This document shows positions 26,967-36,090 of a DNA stretch of 64,000 nucleotides, in pieces. The DNA comes from Paracoccaceae bacterium (GTDB lineage Bacteria; Pseudomonadota; Alphaproteobacteria; Rhodobacterales; Rhodobacteraceae). The notes beneath the pieces are model-generated. The model saw nothing but the letters and a program-made list of their open reading frames with translations. It was not told the DNA's origin and did no database searches. A program made the translations under genes and the position numbers. Location: assembly GCA_027013095.1 (NCBI GenBank), contig JALUYI010000023.1:62001-126000 (forward strand), given 5' to 3'. Within the stretch, counting starts at the first letter, position 1, and each line of letters opens with the position of its first letter.

Positions 26967-27874
26967 TTTGCGTGCAACACCCCTTCGCATTGGCGCGGCA
27001 AATCGGCCATGATCATCTCGCGCGCGCGACGGGGATGGACCTTTGGGGGGGATTTCTTTTTTGCCTTGTGCTTTGGCGGTTTCAAATAGTCTGTTACCCA
27101 CCAGGTCAAGGTCTTATCACATCCGTCACCTCGAGAAATCCGGCTGACCGGGGTTTGCCGACGGCAGTGGGGCGACCCTTTCGGACATCTCAAGCGCACG
27201 TGAAAATGCGTGTTATGCCCATAGAGCGGCCTGATTTTCCTTAGCCACCTGCGGTCCCGCCCGGCGCGCTTGCACATTTCGATCTTGATCGCGGCCGCCA
27301 CGAAAATCCGCTCGACGGATGGATCCTCGGCCGCCGCTTTCAGGATCTGCATATGGGTTGGCGTCCAGTTCCGGTTGATGTGTTTCTGATCACGGGTTCT
27401 GACCGAGATCGATGAGATCCGCTCGCGCGCGGCACGGCTGAGGTCAAGGCGCTTGGGCGGCAGCATCCAGATATCCACATCCAGCCCCACCTGATGCGAG
27501 GCATGGCCCGAGGTCATTGGCCCACCCCGTGGCTGGGACATGTCGCCGATATATAGCCCCTTCCAGCCCAGATCACGGGCTTTTTGGCTGAGGCGCTCGA
27601 TAAAGGCGATCAGCGAAGGGTGTCCCCAGTTGCGATTGCGGCTTAACCGCATGGCCTGCCAGGTCGGGCCCGTCTCGGGCAATTGCCGCGCCCCGGCCAG
27701 ACAGCCCCGCGAATAGAACCCGATGACCTGCGGCCTCTGGTGCGAAGGGGTCTTGATCGCACCGAACAGCCGATTGGCCAGCGGCTCTCCGGGCTTTGGC
27801 TGAACGTGGCTGGTGCCGCTGAGAAGGGCAACAGCCAGCAACGCCGCAGAAACCCGCACAAAACCCCGCACCAC
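26963..27874 (-). CDS. mepA: penicillin-insensitive murein endopeptidase
   Basis: A 303-residue periplasmic zinc peptidase (M74/LAS group) that cuts D-Ala-mDAP cross-links in peptidoglycan. A signal peptide (VSAALLAVALLSGTSHV) precedes the domain. Zinc ligands lie in MTSGHASHQVGLDVD and HNTHFHVRLRCP. Several cysteine residues fit a disulfide-rich exported enzyme. The start is GTG at 27874, 2 bp after the MFS-transporter stop. The C-terminus is basic and Lys-rich (KPPKHKAKKKSPP). Confidence 0.92.
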   Translation of the reverse strand: MVRGFVRVSAALLAVALLSGTSHVQPKPGEPLANRLFGAIKTPSHQRPQVIGFYSRGCLAGARQLPETGPTWQAMRLSRNRNWGHPSLIAFIERLSQKARDLGWKGLYIGDMSQPRGGPMTSGHASHQVGLDVDIWMLPPKRLDLSRAARERISSISVRTRDQKHINRNWTPTHMQILKAAAEDPSVERIFVAAAIKIEMCKRAGRDRRWLRKIRPLYGHNTHFHVRLRCPKGSPHCRRQTPVSRISRGDGCDKTLTWWVTDYLKPPKHKAKKKSPPKVHPRRAREMIMADLPRQCEGVLHAK

Positions 27875-27876
27875 AG

Positions 27877-29220
27877 TCAGTGTTCCTTGTGCAATTCACC
27901 ATCCGGCGAGACCGCGGCCAACAGTCCCAGACCGAGGATGAACAAGACCAGAACCGGCAGGATCCCCAACGTTTGGCTGTTGGTCGCATCGGTCATAAAG
28001 CCGATGGCCAAGGGCGCAAGAAACGCGGTGGCCTTGCCCGAGAGACCGTAAAGACCAAAGGCCTCGGTCATACGCGCCGGATCGGCCTGCCAGACCAGCA
28101 TCGTACGCGACGCCGACTGTATCGTGCCCCCCGCAGCCCCGATGAGGACGCCGCAGACGTAAAAAACGATATCGGGCAGGGACGATCCCGGCTGCACAGC
28201 CAATCCCAGAACACTGTGCCTGTTGACCATGACGATGACAAACATGGTCCCGATCAGGATAAAGATGCTGCCCAGAATAACCGGCTTGGGTCCGAAATGG
28301 CGGTCAACCTTACCGCCAAGCCACGTAAACAGCGCCCCGGAAATAATCGCAAGGATGCCAAACACACCAATATTTATCTGCGACCAGCCAAGGACACCTC
28401 CGGCATAGATCCCGCCAAAGGTATAGATACCGTTCAGCGCATCTCGGTAGAACATCGAGGCCGCGAGAAAGGCAAACAGGCTTTTGTGGTTGGGCAGGGT
28501 TCCAAGGGTTCGGATCAGGTCCCGGAGCCCTTTTGAGACCGCGCCCGAGATCTTGGCCTTGCGCGGAGGATCCTTGACCCACAGAAAAAACGGGATCATG
28601 AACACCGCATACCAGATCGCGGTCAGAGGGCCGACCGAGCGGGTGCCCTCGCGCGCCGCGGCATCAAGCCCCAGAATGGGCGCAGACCCAAGCAGCGTCA
28701 CCCCCTTGCCGTTCTCGGCCAGAAACAACAGCATGACGACCAGCGTAATCAGCCCGCCCACATACCCCAGCGCCCAACCGTTTCCCGAGAGGGCACCGAC
28801 ATCCTTGCGCTCGGCCAGTTCGGGCAGATAGGCGTTGGTAAAGATCGTCGCGAACTCCATCCCGATCAGGCCGATGGCAAAGACCAGCAGGATCCAGGTG
28901 TAATCCGTCATGCCCGGCACCGCCCACCAGAGCAGAAACGAGCCGACCACATACATCAGACTGAACGCCCAGATCCACGGCCTGCGGGGCCCAGTGCTGT
29001 CGGAAATCGCCCCAAGAATCGGCGCCAGAATGGCAATCACCACTCCGGCCAAGCCGACAGTATAACCCCAGACGGCCTGCCCGTGGACCGGATCGCCGAC
29101 CACAGTCGAAGTAAAATAGGGGGCAAAAACAAAGGTGATCAGCAGCGTATTATAAGGCTGGCTGGCCCAGTCAAAAAACATCCAGCCCCATATACGTTTC
29201 CTCTGCGATATATCCGCCAT
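27877..29220 (-). CDS. UMF1-family MFS transporter
   Basis: A 447-residue transporter with about 12 hydrophobic helices. The N-terminus (RIWGWMFFDWASQPYNTLLITFVFAPYF) is the signature of the UMF1 family, related to fungal Atg22 amino acid exporters. The GAISDSTGPRRPW loop between helices 2 and 3 is the MFS motif A equivalent. The start at 29220 (MADISQRKR) has GGGG 6 nt upstream; an ATG at 29226 is also possible. mepA and the phytase-like gene follow almost without spacing, so the trio is probably one transcript. The transported substrate is unknown. Confidence 0.88.
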   Translation of the reverse strand: MADISQRKRIWGWMFFDWASQPYNTLLITFVFAPYFTSTVVGDPVHGQAVWGYTVGLAGVVIAILAPILGAISDSTGPRRPWIWAFSLMYVVGSFLLWWAVPGMTDYTWILLVFAIGLIGMEFATIFTNAYLPELAERKDVGALSGNGWALGYVGGLITLVVMLLFLAENGKGVTLLGSAPILGLDAAAREGTRSVGPLTAIWYAVFMIPFFLWVKDPPRKAKISGAVSKGLRDLIRTLGTLPNHKSLFAFLAASMFYRDALNGIYTFGGIYAGGVLGWSQINIGVFGILAIISGALFTWLGGKVDRHFGPKPVILGSIFILIGTMFVIVMVNRHSVLGLAVQPGSSLPDIVFYVCGVLIGAAGGTIQSASRTMLVWQADPARMTEAFGLYGLSGKATAFLAPLAIGFMTDATNSQTLGILPVLVLFILGLGLLAAVSPDGELHKEH

Positions 29221-29370
29221 ATTCATCCCCGTCCCATAAGTTTTGTTTCTCGAATAAGACAGGTTTAGCGGATGCAGGGCAAGAAAATTCCGGTCTCCGA
29301 GCGCGGCGATTTCCTGTTGCACCTTGGGGGTATGAGGTTCATCGGCCCTACCCTTGGCGCCAGAACCCGT

Positions 29371-30090
29371 TCACCTCAATCTGAAGGCCGCCATCCTGTC
29401 GTAATAGGGACGCGCGGCGTCGCAGACCTTTTGTAATTCGGGGGGCAGCTTGGGCAGCGGGCCTTCGGGCTTGGCAAAACCCGTCGAATTCCAGACCGCG
29501 CCGTACCAGTGGCGCGCCCAGACGCCGTCGTTTCGGTGCCCGCCCCGGGGCCAGTGCAGCATTGCCGGCGTGTAATCCAACCCAAGTGCGCTGCAGAGCT
29601 TTTGCAATTGTGTGGCGGGATCCTTTCGTATCTCGACAGAGTCAAGCACAGGTGGCGCGCGCCCGTCGCGTTGACAGACCTGATCGAATAATTCGGCCTG
29701 TTGGCAAAAGCCGATGTCAGCAAGCGAGGGGTTTTGCCTCTTGGCAGCGTAGCTGGCAATCACCCGCGCCGGATCGCGGATAAGAAAGACGTTGCGGCAT
29801 TGCGCGATCCAACTGCGGTCAATCCCCTCGATCATGTGTTGCGCCATGTGCTTTTGGTAAAACACACGCTTGCCCTCAGGCACATTTCCCAGACAACGGG
29901 CGATCACAGCGGCCGGATCGGTCAGGCCGGCGGCAAGGATCTCGTCCCGCAAAGGATGGGAAAGGCCGGTTTTCGACAGGTAGGCAGCGTAGAACGGCTC
30001 ATCCCAGACCGCGCAATCGGGGCGCGCGGCAAATGCATACATCATTGCCGTGGACAGGTTTCGGGGGCCGGACCAGACCGCGATCCGCAT
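29371..30090 (-). CDS. sulfotransferase-like P-loop protein
   Basis: A 239-residue protein with the sulfotransferase fold. The N-terminal WSGPRNLSTAMMYAFAARPD is the phosphosulfate-binding loop (PRNLST in place of PRSGST), followed by WDEPFYAAYL and the 3'-phosphate region RNVFLIRDPARVIASY. It is related to a stand-alone family of unclear acceptor. Its ATG overlaps the stop of the class IV aminotransferase gene upstream (TGATG). The same two domains, in one polypeptide, occur in a plant aminotransferase-like protein as I recall, which ties their functions. The substrate is unknown. Confidence 0.85.
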   Translation of the reverse strand: MRIAVWSGPRNLSTAMMYAFAARPDCAVWDEPFYAAYLSKTGLSHPLRDEILAAGLTDPAAVIARCLGNVPEGKRVFYQKHMAQHMIEGIDRSWIAQCRNVFLIRDPARVIASYAAKRQNPSLADIGFCQQAELFDQVCQRDGRAPPVLDSVEIRKDPATQLQKLCSALGLDYTPAMLHWPRGGHRNDGVWARHWYGAVWNSTGFAKPEGPLPKLPPELQKVCDAARPYYDRMAAFRLR

Positions 30091-30998
30091 CAGGCGGTCT
30101 CTCGTGCGATCAGATCGGCATAGAGGGCGCGCAGGCGTCGGGTCATTTTTCCAGCCTCGCCATTGCCGATCTGGCGCCCGTCAATCTGGCCCACCGGGGT
30201 TTGCGCGCCAAAGGTTCCGGTGAGAAAAGCCTCATCCGCATCATAGGTCTCGACCAGTGAGAAATTCTTCTGAAACACGGGAATATCGTTTTCCCGGCAG
30301 ATCTCGATCACCTTTTGCCGAGTGATCCCGTTCATGCAGTAGTCCCCGCTCGAGGTCCAGACCTCTTGGTCGCGGACGATAAAGAAATTGCACGCGTTCG
30401 TTGTGTTTACAAAACCGTTCACGTCCAGCATCAGGGCTTCGTCCGCGCCGGCCTTTTCGGCGGCGATGCAGGCAAGAACGCAGTTCAGCTTGCTGTGTGA
30501 GTTCAGCTTTGGGTCCTGCGACATCGGAAGGCCGCGGACATGCGGGACGGTGGCCAGCCGGATCGGGCGCGGCAGGGCCGGGCGGGAATGCTCCATGATG
30601 ATCACGACGGTCGGCCCCTTGCGTGACAACGAGGGGTGCTGGAACGGCTTTGACTTGACCCCGCGGGTGACCATGAGGCGCGCGTGAACGTCGGTCTCCA
30701 TACCATTTGCCGCGCGGGTTTCCTCGAGCGCGGCGATCACATCCTGTCGGCCCATCCCCAGATCGAGGTCGATGGCCTTGGCCGCCTGAAACAGCCGCGA
30801 CAGGTGCAGATCCAGAAAAGCCCACTTTCCATTGTAAAGGCGCAGCCCCTCCCAGACCCCGTCACCCAGCAAAAAGCCGCTGTCATAGACCGAAACGAGC
30901 GCCTCCTGTCGCGGGACGATCCTGCCGTTGACGTAAATGCGGATTGATTCGTTGCGCGCATCTTCCTGCGCCTGATGGGTGGTCATCTGATCCGACAT
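30090..30998 (-). CDS. class IV aminotransferase (D-amino acid/branched-chain type)
   Basis: A 302-residue PLP enzyme of fold type IV. PLP lysine is Lys170 in LNSHSKLN; other family marks are SVYDSGFLLGDGVWEGLRLY, EALMLDVNGFVNTTNACNFFIV, GITRQKVIEICRE and DEAFLTGTFGAQTPVGQIDG. It differs from the ilvE product elsewhere in the window, and its FLLGDGVWEGLR region is of the D-alanine-aminotransferase/4-amino-4-deoxychorismate-lyase side of the family. The start at 30998 (MSDQMTTHQ) may be replaced by the internal ATG four codons on. It is translationally coupled to the sulfotransferase-like gene. Confidence 0.88.
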   Translation of the reverse strand: MSDQMTTHQAQEDARNESIRIYVNGRIVPRQEALVSVYDSGFLLGDGVWEGLRLYNGKWAFLDLHLSRLFQAAKAIDLDLGMGRQDVIAALEETRAANGMETDVHARLMVTRGVKSKPFQHPSLSRKGPTVVIIMEHSRPALPRPIRLATVPHVRGLPMSQDPKLNSHSKLNCVLACIAAEKAGADEALMLDVNGFVNTTNACNFFIVRDQEVWTSSGDYCMNGITRQKVIEICRENDIPVFQKNFSLVETYDADEAFLTGTFGAQTPVGQIDGRQIGNGEAGKMTRRLRALYADLIARETA

Positions 30999-31157
30999 TG
31001 CGCCCCCTTTTCGTTGCAGCCTTGGCGATATGAAACCGCTCGTTGCGCGAAGGCAAGCGCAATTCCGCCTTCACAGGCGCGTAAGGTCACGATCATGTCA
31101 GTTGAGTTTTGGCCCCCGCCGCGCGATCATACCGGAACTTGCAACGAGGGCGTCACC

Positions 31158-31235
31158 ATGAAGCGTCTGAAACCCGTTATCCTGATCCTGATGATCCTAT
31201 TCGGCCTTGCCCTGCATCACAGCGCCGCTACATAA
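31158..31235 (+). CDS. possible 25-residue membrane peptide
   Basis: A short ORF, MKRLKPVILILMILFGLALHHSAAT, that looks like a single transmembrane helix or a free signal peptide with a positively charged N-terminus. GAGGG lies 7 nt before the ATG. The same frame is open from an ATG at 31095. It is divergent from the aminotransferase gene and its last 8 bases overlap the end of yggT on the other strand. There is no homology evidence; it could be a chance ORF or a remnant. Confidence 0.35.
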   Translation: MKRLKPVILILMILFGLALHHSAAT

Positions 31236-31515
31236 AGCTGGCGGCGTTGTTGTACAGGACGATTTTCAGACCGAACACGATCAGCAGAACGATCAGCGGC
31301 GCCAGATCCAGCCCGCCGAGATCCGGCAAAAATTGGCGGATGCGCGAATAAAGCGGCTCAAGCAACTTGTTCAGCCCATACCAGATCTGGGCGACCAGAG
31401 GCTGACGCAGGTTCAGGATCTGAAAGCTGATCAACCAACTGATAACGATCTGAGCCACCACGACAAACTGCACGATCTGCAGCAGCATCAAGAAAATTTG
31501 GAAAAGGGATGTCAT
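31228..31515 (-). CDS. YggT-family membrane protein
   Basis: A 95-residue protein with two hydrophobic segments (about 8-28 and 68-90) around the conserved ISWLISFQILNLRQPLVAQIWYGLNKLLEPLYSRIRQFLPDLGGLDLAPL core of the YggT family. Related proteins are involved in osmotic tolerance or cell division in other bacteria, but the mechanism is unknown. The start is the ATG at 31515 (MTSLFQIF); the frame upstream is not supported and lacks a good ribosome site. It is a monocistronic gene. Confidence 0.85.
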   Translation of the reverse strand: MTSLFQIFLMLLQIVQFVVVAQIVISWLISFQILNLRQPLVAQIWYGLNKLLEPLYSRIRQFLPDLGGLDLAPLIVLLIVFGLKIVLYNNAASFM

Positions 31516-31662
31516 TGCGCCGCCTGTATCTGGAATTTCCTTGCCATGACCTAATGAGCCTCGGGCCACATGGCAAGAGGAGGTCGGTAAAATCGCGTTC
31601 AGGTGCTTGCACCGGGGCCGCAATACAGGCAATCAGCAGGGAACAATCAGGAGTTCTCGTGT

Positions 31663-32193
31663 ATGTATCCCTTCATTCGGTTCACCAAGGAAATGCTGCT
31701 CAATTCCCGATCGCAGAAACTGCCGGTCGGGGATGTGCACGTCTCGCACCATATCTGCTGGCCTTGGGATATCGACCTCTGGATGGAGATGAACAATGGG
31801 CTGACCCTGACGATTTATGACCTCGGGCGCATCCCGATGGTCTATCGGAGCGGCCTGATCGGGGTGATGCGCAAAAAAGGGTGGAGTATGGCGGTCGCAG
31901 GGGCGTCGATCCGCTATCGCAGACGGGTCCGGATGTTCAACCGCGTCACCCTGAAAAGCGCTATTCTGGGATGGGACTCGCGATTTCTTTATCTGCAACA
32001 AAGCATGTGGCGTAAGGGCGAGGCCACCTCGTCAATTCTGGTGCGCCTCGCGTTGACCAGCCCCGACGGAATCGTGCCCCCAGGTCAGGCGATGACCGAG
32101 ATCGGCCGGCACGAGGCCTCGCCGCCGCTGCCGGAATACGTGCATCAGTGGATCGCCGCCGAGGCCCAACGCCCGTGGCCGCCTGCATTTTAG
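31663..32193 (+). CDS. thioesterase-family (hot-dog fold) protein
   Basis: A 176-residue protein with the hot-dog layout of acyl-CoA thioesterases of the THEM6-like type. It has HVSHHICWPWDIDLWMEMNNG (the long helix region), TIYDLGRIPMVYRSGLIGVM and RYRRRVRMFNRVTLKSAILGWDSRFLYLQQSMWRKGE. The equivalent of the catalytic acid is likely the Asp in WDIDLW. GGAG lies upstream of the ATG at 31663. The acyl substrate is unknown. It stands alone between yggT and the Hint gene. Confidence 0.82.
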   Translation: MYPFIRFTKEMLLNSRSQKLPVGDVHVSHHICWPWDIDLWMEMNNGLTLTIYDLGRIPMVYRSGLIGVMRKKGWSMAVAGASIRYRRRVRMFNRVTLKSAILGWDSRFLYLQQSMWRKGEATSSILVRLALTSPDGIVPPGQAMTEIGRHEASPPLPEYVHQWIAAEAQRPWPPAF

Positions 32194-32242
32194 AGCATAG
32201 ACCTATAAACCTCTGGCCACCAGTTTGCCAGATATCTCCCGC

Positions 32243-33238
32243 TCACGCCACCAGACAGCCAAGGGTGCGGGCCTCGAACGTCTTCAGGATGGGGCGCGCT
32301 GGGGTGATGGCCTCGCGGTTTTTCCGGGTTGCCAGCTCGGGGAACAGGGTCAGGATCTCCTCAAGCTGCGCCTGATCCATACCATCGCGAATCGTGTCTC
32401 CGACAAGGAAACTCTCGCTGGGCAAACCTTCGCTGAACACCACCTCGTGGTGGTCAAACATGAAATGAAAATACTCAACTTCAGTGCACGCTTGATCAAC
32501 ATGGATCCCGGATTTGCCGCACAGCGAAACCGCCGGTGCCAGCACCTGATCCAGAGCAAAGTTCAACTGGACCTCCCAGCCGCCCAGCATCAGCCGATGC
32601 TGGGGCGAGACTGTCAAATCGCGCGCCGGAAGGCCGGTGCCCAGGCTGTTGGCCGGAACGAAAACCGGACGCAACTCAGGTCGGCGGATAAGGTCGCGCA
32701 GGGACAGGCGCGTGCCGCCAATCCACCGGATCGCCTGATATCCGTGGTCCATCGTGCGAACCAGATCGCCCACCGCCAAATCCTGAACGGGGCGCGGTCC
32801 GGTCTTTGTCTCGATCAGCGTGTCTTTGCCAAAACAGGCAACGTTCTGGTATTTCAGCGGCGTATAATCGTTGTAGGTCGTCAGTGAATAGCTGCTCCCG
32901 GCACCAATCCCCGCGGGCAGGGAATTGGTAGACGTGTTCATGATATAGGAATGCGTGTTGCCGTTGATCGTCAGCTGAAAGGTCTTGACCGACGTGGTTG
33001 AGCCGTTCAGCGAGATCGTATCGTTGTAAAAAAACTTGTAGCTGTCGACCGGAGCCCCGTTCAGCGAGATCACCTGCCCGCTTCCGGCCGATCCAGGGGT
33101 CGCCTGTAATTTCCCGTTATTATCAACCACGTTCATCTTGAACACCCCGGAAATCGTCGGGTTGCCGCCGTTGGGGCCAGTTCCGAAATTAACGTAACTG
33201 TTGGGGACTTCGTAAATATTGAACGTGCGATTTGGCAC
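32243..33238 (-). CDS. Hint-domain protein
   Basis: A 331-residue protein. The first about 130 residues are Gly/Asn/Ser/Thr-rich and beta-strand-like with no known domain and no clear signal peptide. From Cys135 (ACFGKDTLIETKTGPRPVQDLAVGDLV) a Hint_2 domain runs to about 310 (DHGYQAIRWIGG, RPVFVPANSLGTGLPARDLTVSPQHRL, FDHHEVVFSEGLPSESF). Hint domains of this kind are very common in Rhodobacterales and are thought to self-process or act as an autocleavage module. Whether this one cleaves is unknown. The start is GTG at 33238 with AAGGAGGC about 6 nt upstream. Confidence 0.85.
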   Translation of the reverse strand: MPNRTFNIYEVPNSYVNFGTGPNGGNPTISGVFKMNVVDNNGKLQATPGSAGSGQVISLNGAPVDSYKFFYNDTISLNGSTTSVKTFQLTINGNTHSYIMNTSTNSLPAGIGAGSSYSLTTYNDYTPLKYQNVACFGKDTLIETKTGPRPVQDLAVGDLVRTMDHGYQAIRWIGGTRLSLRDLIRRPELRPVFVPANSLGTGLPARDLTVSPQHRLMLGGWEVQLNFALDQVLAPAVSLCGKSGIHVDQACTEVEYFHFMFDHHEVVFSEGLPSESFLVGDTIRDGMDQAQLEEILTLFPELATRKNREAITPARPILKTFEARTLGCLVA

Positions 33239-33390
33239 GGCCTGCCTCCTTCACCGCGGATAACTGCTCTGACCTGCGCGGCTTCGTTTCTCGAGCCCCG
33301 GCAGATCGCGGTAATTATGACGGATCAGGATTTTTTTGTCACGCAAATTACTGAAAACGCGCCCATTTGCCCGTATTGTTGCGATTCTGC

Positions 33391-33417
33391 AAAAAGCCGG
33401 CGCGCTCAGGAGCCCGC
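33391..33417 (-). terminator. probable terminator of argG
   Basis: On the minus strand, a short stem (GCTC/GAGC extended by GCG/CGC across one mismatch) overlaps the argG stop codon. It is followed after CGG by a run of five T residues. Confidence 0.45.
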
Positions 33418-34650
33418 GTTCCCCCGCCGGTTTCGCATCGCCAGCAAACGCAACCGCAGCGCGTTGATCTTGATAAAGCCGGCAGCGTCTTTTTGGTCGT
33501 AGGCCCCGTTGTCTTCTTCAAAGGTGACGTGCTCTTCGGAATAAAGGCTGAGATCAGACCAACGCCCAACGGTGTGAACCGAGCCCTTGTAGAGCTTGAG
33601 CCGCACAGTCCCGCTAACAAATTTCTGGCTATGGTCGATCAGGGCCTGCAACATCTCGCGTTCGGGGCTGAACCAGAATCCGTTATAGATCAATTCCGCG
33701 TATTTCGGCATCAACTCATCCTTCAGATGCATCGCCCCCCGGTCCATCGTAATCGATTCGATGCCGCGATGGCCCTCTAGCATGATCGTGCCGCCGGGCG
33801 TTTCGTAAATGCCGCGGGACTTCATGCCGACAAAGCGTCCCTCAACCAGATCGAGGCGCCCGATCCCATGCTTGCGGCCATATTCATTCAGGGCCGTCAA
33901 CATCTCGGCGGGGCTGTGGGCGGTGCCATTGATGGCCACGGGATCGCCCTTTTCATAGGTGATCTCGATAAATTCTGGCTGGTCCGGAGCGTCCTCGGGA
34001 TGAACCGTGCGCTGATAAACGTAGTCGGGGGCCGCCTCGGCCGGGTTTTCCAGAACCTTGCCTTCGCTTGAGGTGTGCAAGAGATTCGCATCCACCGAAA
34101 AGGGCGCCTCTCCGCGTTTGTCACGGGCAATCGGAATCTGGTTTTTCTCCGCGTATTCCAGCAGGCGCGTGCGGCTGGTCAGGGCCCACTCGCGCCATGG
34201 CGCAATCACCTTGATGTCGGGGTTCAGGGCATAGGCCGCCAGTTCAAAACGCACCTGATCGTTGCCTTTGCCTGTGGCCCCGTGGGCAATCGCATCGGCG
34301 CCGGTCTGTGCCGCGATCTCGACCAGACGTTTGGAGATCAGCGGCCGCGCAATCGAGGTGCCCAGCAAATACAATCCCTCATATTGGGCGTTGGCGCGAA
34401 ACATCGGAAAGACGAAATCGCGCACGAACTCTTCGCGCACGTCTTCGATAAAGATATGCTCAGGGGCAATCCCCAGCATCTCGGCTTTTTTACGCGCCGG
34501 TTCCAGCTCTTCGCCCTGCCCCAGATCGGCAGTAAAGGTCACCACCTCGCAGCCGTATTCATTCTGCAACCATTTCAGAATAATCGAGGTATCCAGCCCG
34601 CCGGAATAGGCGAGAACAACTTTTTTCGGCGCACTATTGGTCACAGGCAT
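33406..34650 (-). CDS. argG: argininosuccinate synthase
   Basis: Condenses citrulline and aspartate in arginine synthesis. The 414-residue protein starts at 34650 ([29 protein letters not shown]), with the N-type ATP-pyrophosphatase loop [19 protein letters not shown] and [13 protein letters not shown]. The upstream frame is open but unsupported. GGAG precedes the ATG. It is divergent from ilvA across a 135-bp gap that holds both promoters. Confidence 0.97.
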   Translation of the reverse strand: MPVTNSAPKKVVLAYSGGLDTSIILKWLQNEYGCEVVTFTADLGQGEELEPARKKAEMLGIAPEHIFIEDVREEFVRDFVFPMFRANAQYEGLYLLGTSIARPLISKRLVEIAAQTGADAIAHGATGKGNDQVRFELAAYALNPDIKVIAPWREWALTSRTRLLEYAEKNQIPIARDKRGEAPFSVDANLLHTSSEGKVLENPAEAAPDYVYQRTVHPEDAPDQPEFIEITYEKGDPVAINGTAHSPAEMLTALNEYGRKHGIGRLDLVEGRFVGMKSRGIYETPGGTIMLEGHRGIESITMDRGAMHLKDELMPKYAELIYNGFWFSPEREMLQALIDHSQKFVSGTVRLKLYKGSVHTVGRWSDLSLYSEEHVTFEEDNGAYDQKDAAGFIKINALRLRLLAMRNRRGNAGS

Positions 34651-34785
34651 TACTCCGGTCGGTTGGCTTCGGGCGGGGTTTATTGCCTTTTTGGAGGCGG
34701 TGCAACGGGGCGCGGCGCAAAAGTCGCGTTGCCAAGCGCCGATATTACGGCAATCTGTGGCATAATGATGAAAGGAAAACACCGG

Positions 34786-36033
34786 ATGTCCGATTTTGTC
34801 GCCCGCGCCATCGCCGCCAGACGCGAAATGCGCAAGCTGTTCAGCGAGACACCGCTGCAGCAGAATGCCTACCTGTCGCAACGCTATGACGCCGAAATCC
34901 TGCTAAAGCGCGAGGATCTGTCGCCGGTGCGATCCTACAAGATCAGAGGCGCCTTCAACGCCATGCGCAAACACCTTGAGGCACGCCCCGAGCAGACCCG
35001 ATTTGTCTGTGCTTCGGCGGGCAACCATGCCCAGGGTGTCGCCTATGCCTGCAGCCATTTCAATGCTCACGGGGTGATTTTCATGCCCGTCACCACCCCG
35101 CAGCAAAAGGTGGACAAGACCCGCGCCTTTGGCGGCGACAACATCGAAATTCGCCTGTTGGGGGATTATTTCGAAGACACGCTAAAGGCATCGCAAGATT
35201 TCTGCACGACCAACGATGCGGTATTTCTGGCCCCCTTTGACGATGACGACGTGATCGAGGGTCAGGCCTCGGTGGCGGTCGAGATGCTGGAACAATCGGA
35301 CGAGCCGATTGATCTGGTCATCCTGCCGGTAGGCGGTGGTGGCCTGTCGGCGGGCGTTGTCACCTATCTGCGGCAATTGTCGCCCGAGACCCGCTTTTGC
35401 TTTGTCGAACCCGCAGGTGGGGCCAGTCTGGCCGCGGCGGTCTCGCATGGGGCACCAGTGGCCCTTGACCATGTCGATTCCTTTGTCGATGGCGCCGCCG
35501 TTGCCGAGATCGGCCACAAGACGTTCGCGGCGCTCAAGGGCATCACCCCGGAACAGGTAATCGCTGCGCCCGAGGACCGGATCTGTCAGACCATTCTGGA
35601 ATTGCTGAATGTCGAAGGTATCGTTCTGGAACCCGCCGGCGCCCTGTCGGTCGATGCGTTGCAAGACCTCGGGCCCGCAATCAGGGGCAAGCGCATCGTC
35701 TGCGTCACCTCCGGCGGGAACTTTGATTTCGAGCGCCTGCCCGAGGTCAAGGAGAGGGCGTTAAAATTTTCGGGGCTCAAAAAATATTTCATCCTGCGCT
35801 TTCCCCAACGCCCCGGTGCGTTGAAGGAATTTCTGAACATCCTCGGGCCCGACGACGATATCACGCGCTTTGAATATCTGAAAAAATCGGCCCGAAACTT
35901 TGGCTCGGTCCTGATCGGGATCGAGGCCAAATCCGCCGCAGATTTTCCTGAAATCTGCCGCCGGATGTCGGCAGCGGGGATGACCTATCAGGACATTACC
36001 GACGATACCACCCTGTCGCAGTTTCTGGTCTGA
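34786..36033 (+). CDS. ilvA: threonine ammonia-lyase (biosynthetic threonine dehydratase)
   Basis: Deaminates threonine to 2-oxobutanoate for isoleucine synthesis. The 415-residue protein has PLP-lysine Lys52 in [11 protein letters not shown] and the Gly-rich [12 protein letters not shown]-terminal ACT-like regulatory domain (about residues 335-415; [16 protein letters not shown]) senses isoleucine in the family. The length is that of the short bacterial form with a single regulatory domain. The start is the ATG at 34786 (MSDFVARAI) with AAAGGA 8 nt upstream; the long upstream frame is antisense to argG. Confidence 0.92.
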   Translation: MSDFVARAIAARREMRKLFSETPLQQNAYLSQRYDAEILLKREDLSPVRSYKIRGAFNAMRKHLEARPEQTRFVCASAGNHAQGVAYACSHFNAHGVIFMPVTTPQQKVDKTRAFGGDNIEIRLLGDYFEDTLKASQDFCTTNDAVFLAPFDDDDVIEGQASVAVEMLEQSDEPIDLVILPVGGGGLSAGVVTYLRQLSPETRFCFVEPAGGASLAAAVSHGAPVALDHVDSFVDGAAVAEIGHKTFAALKGITPEQVIAAPEDRICQTILELLNVEGIVLEPAGALSVDALQDLGPAIRGKRIVCVTSGGNFDFERLPEVKERALKFSGLKKYFILRFPQRPGALKEFLNILGPDDDITRFEYLKKSARNFGSVLIGIEAKSAADFPEICRRMSAAGMTYQDITDDTTLSQFLV

Positions 36034-36090
36034 AGGGACGCTGGCAGGCCACCTCGTCCGACAGGAAAACCGCGCTCCCCGTGCCGCCGA

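Noticed and set aside
33317-33502. Short plus-strand ORF with CPYCC between the Hint gene and argG
   Set aside because: More than half lies antisense to argG; no ribosome site and no relation to known zinc-ribbon proteins.
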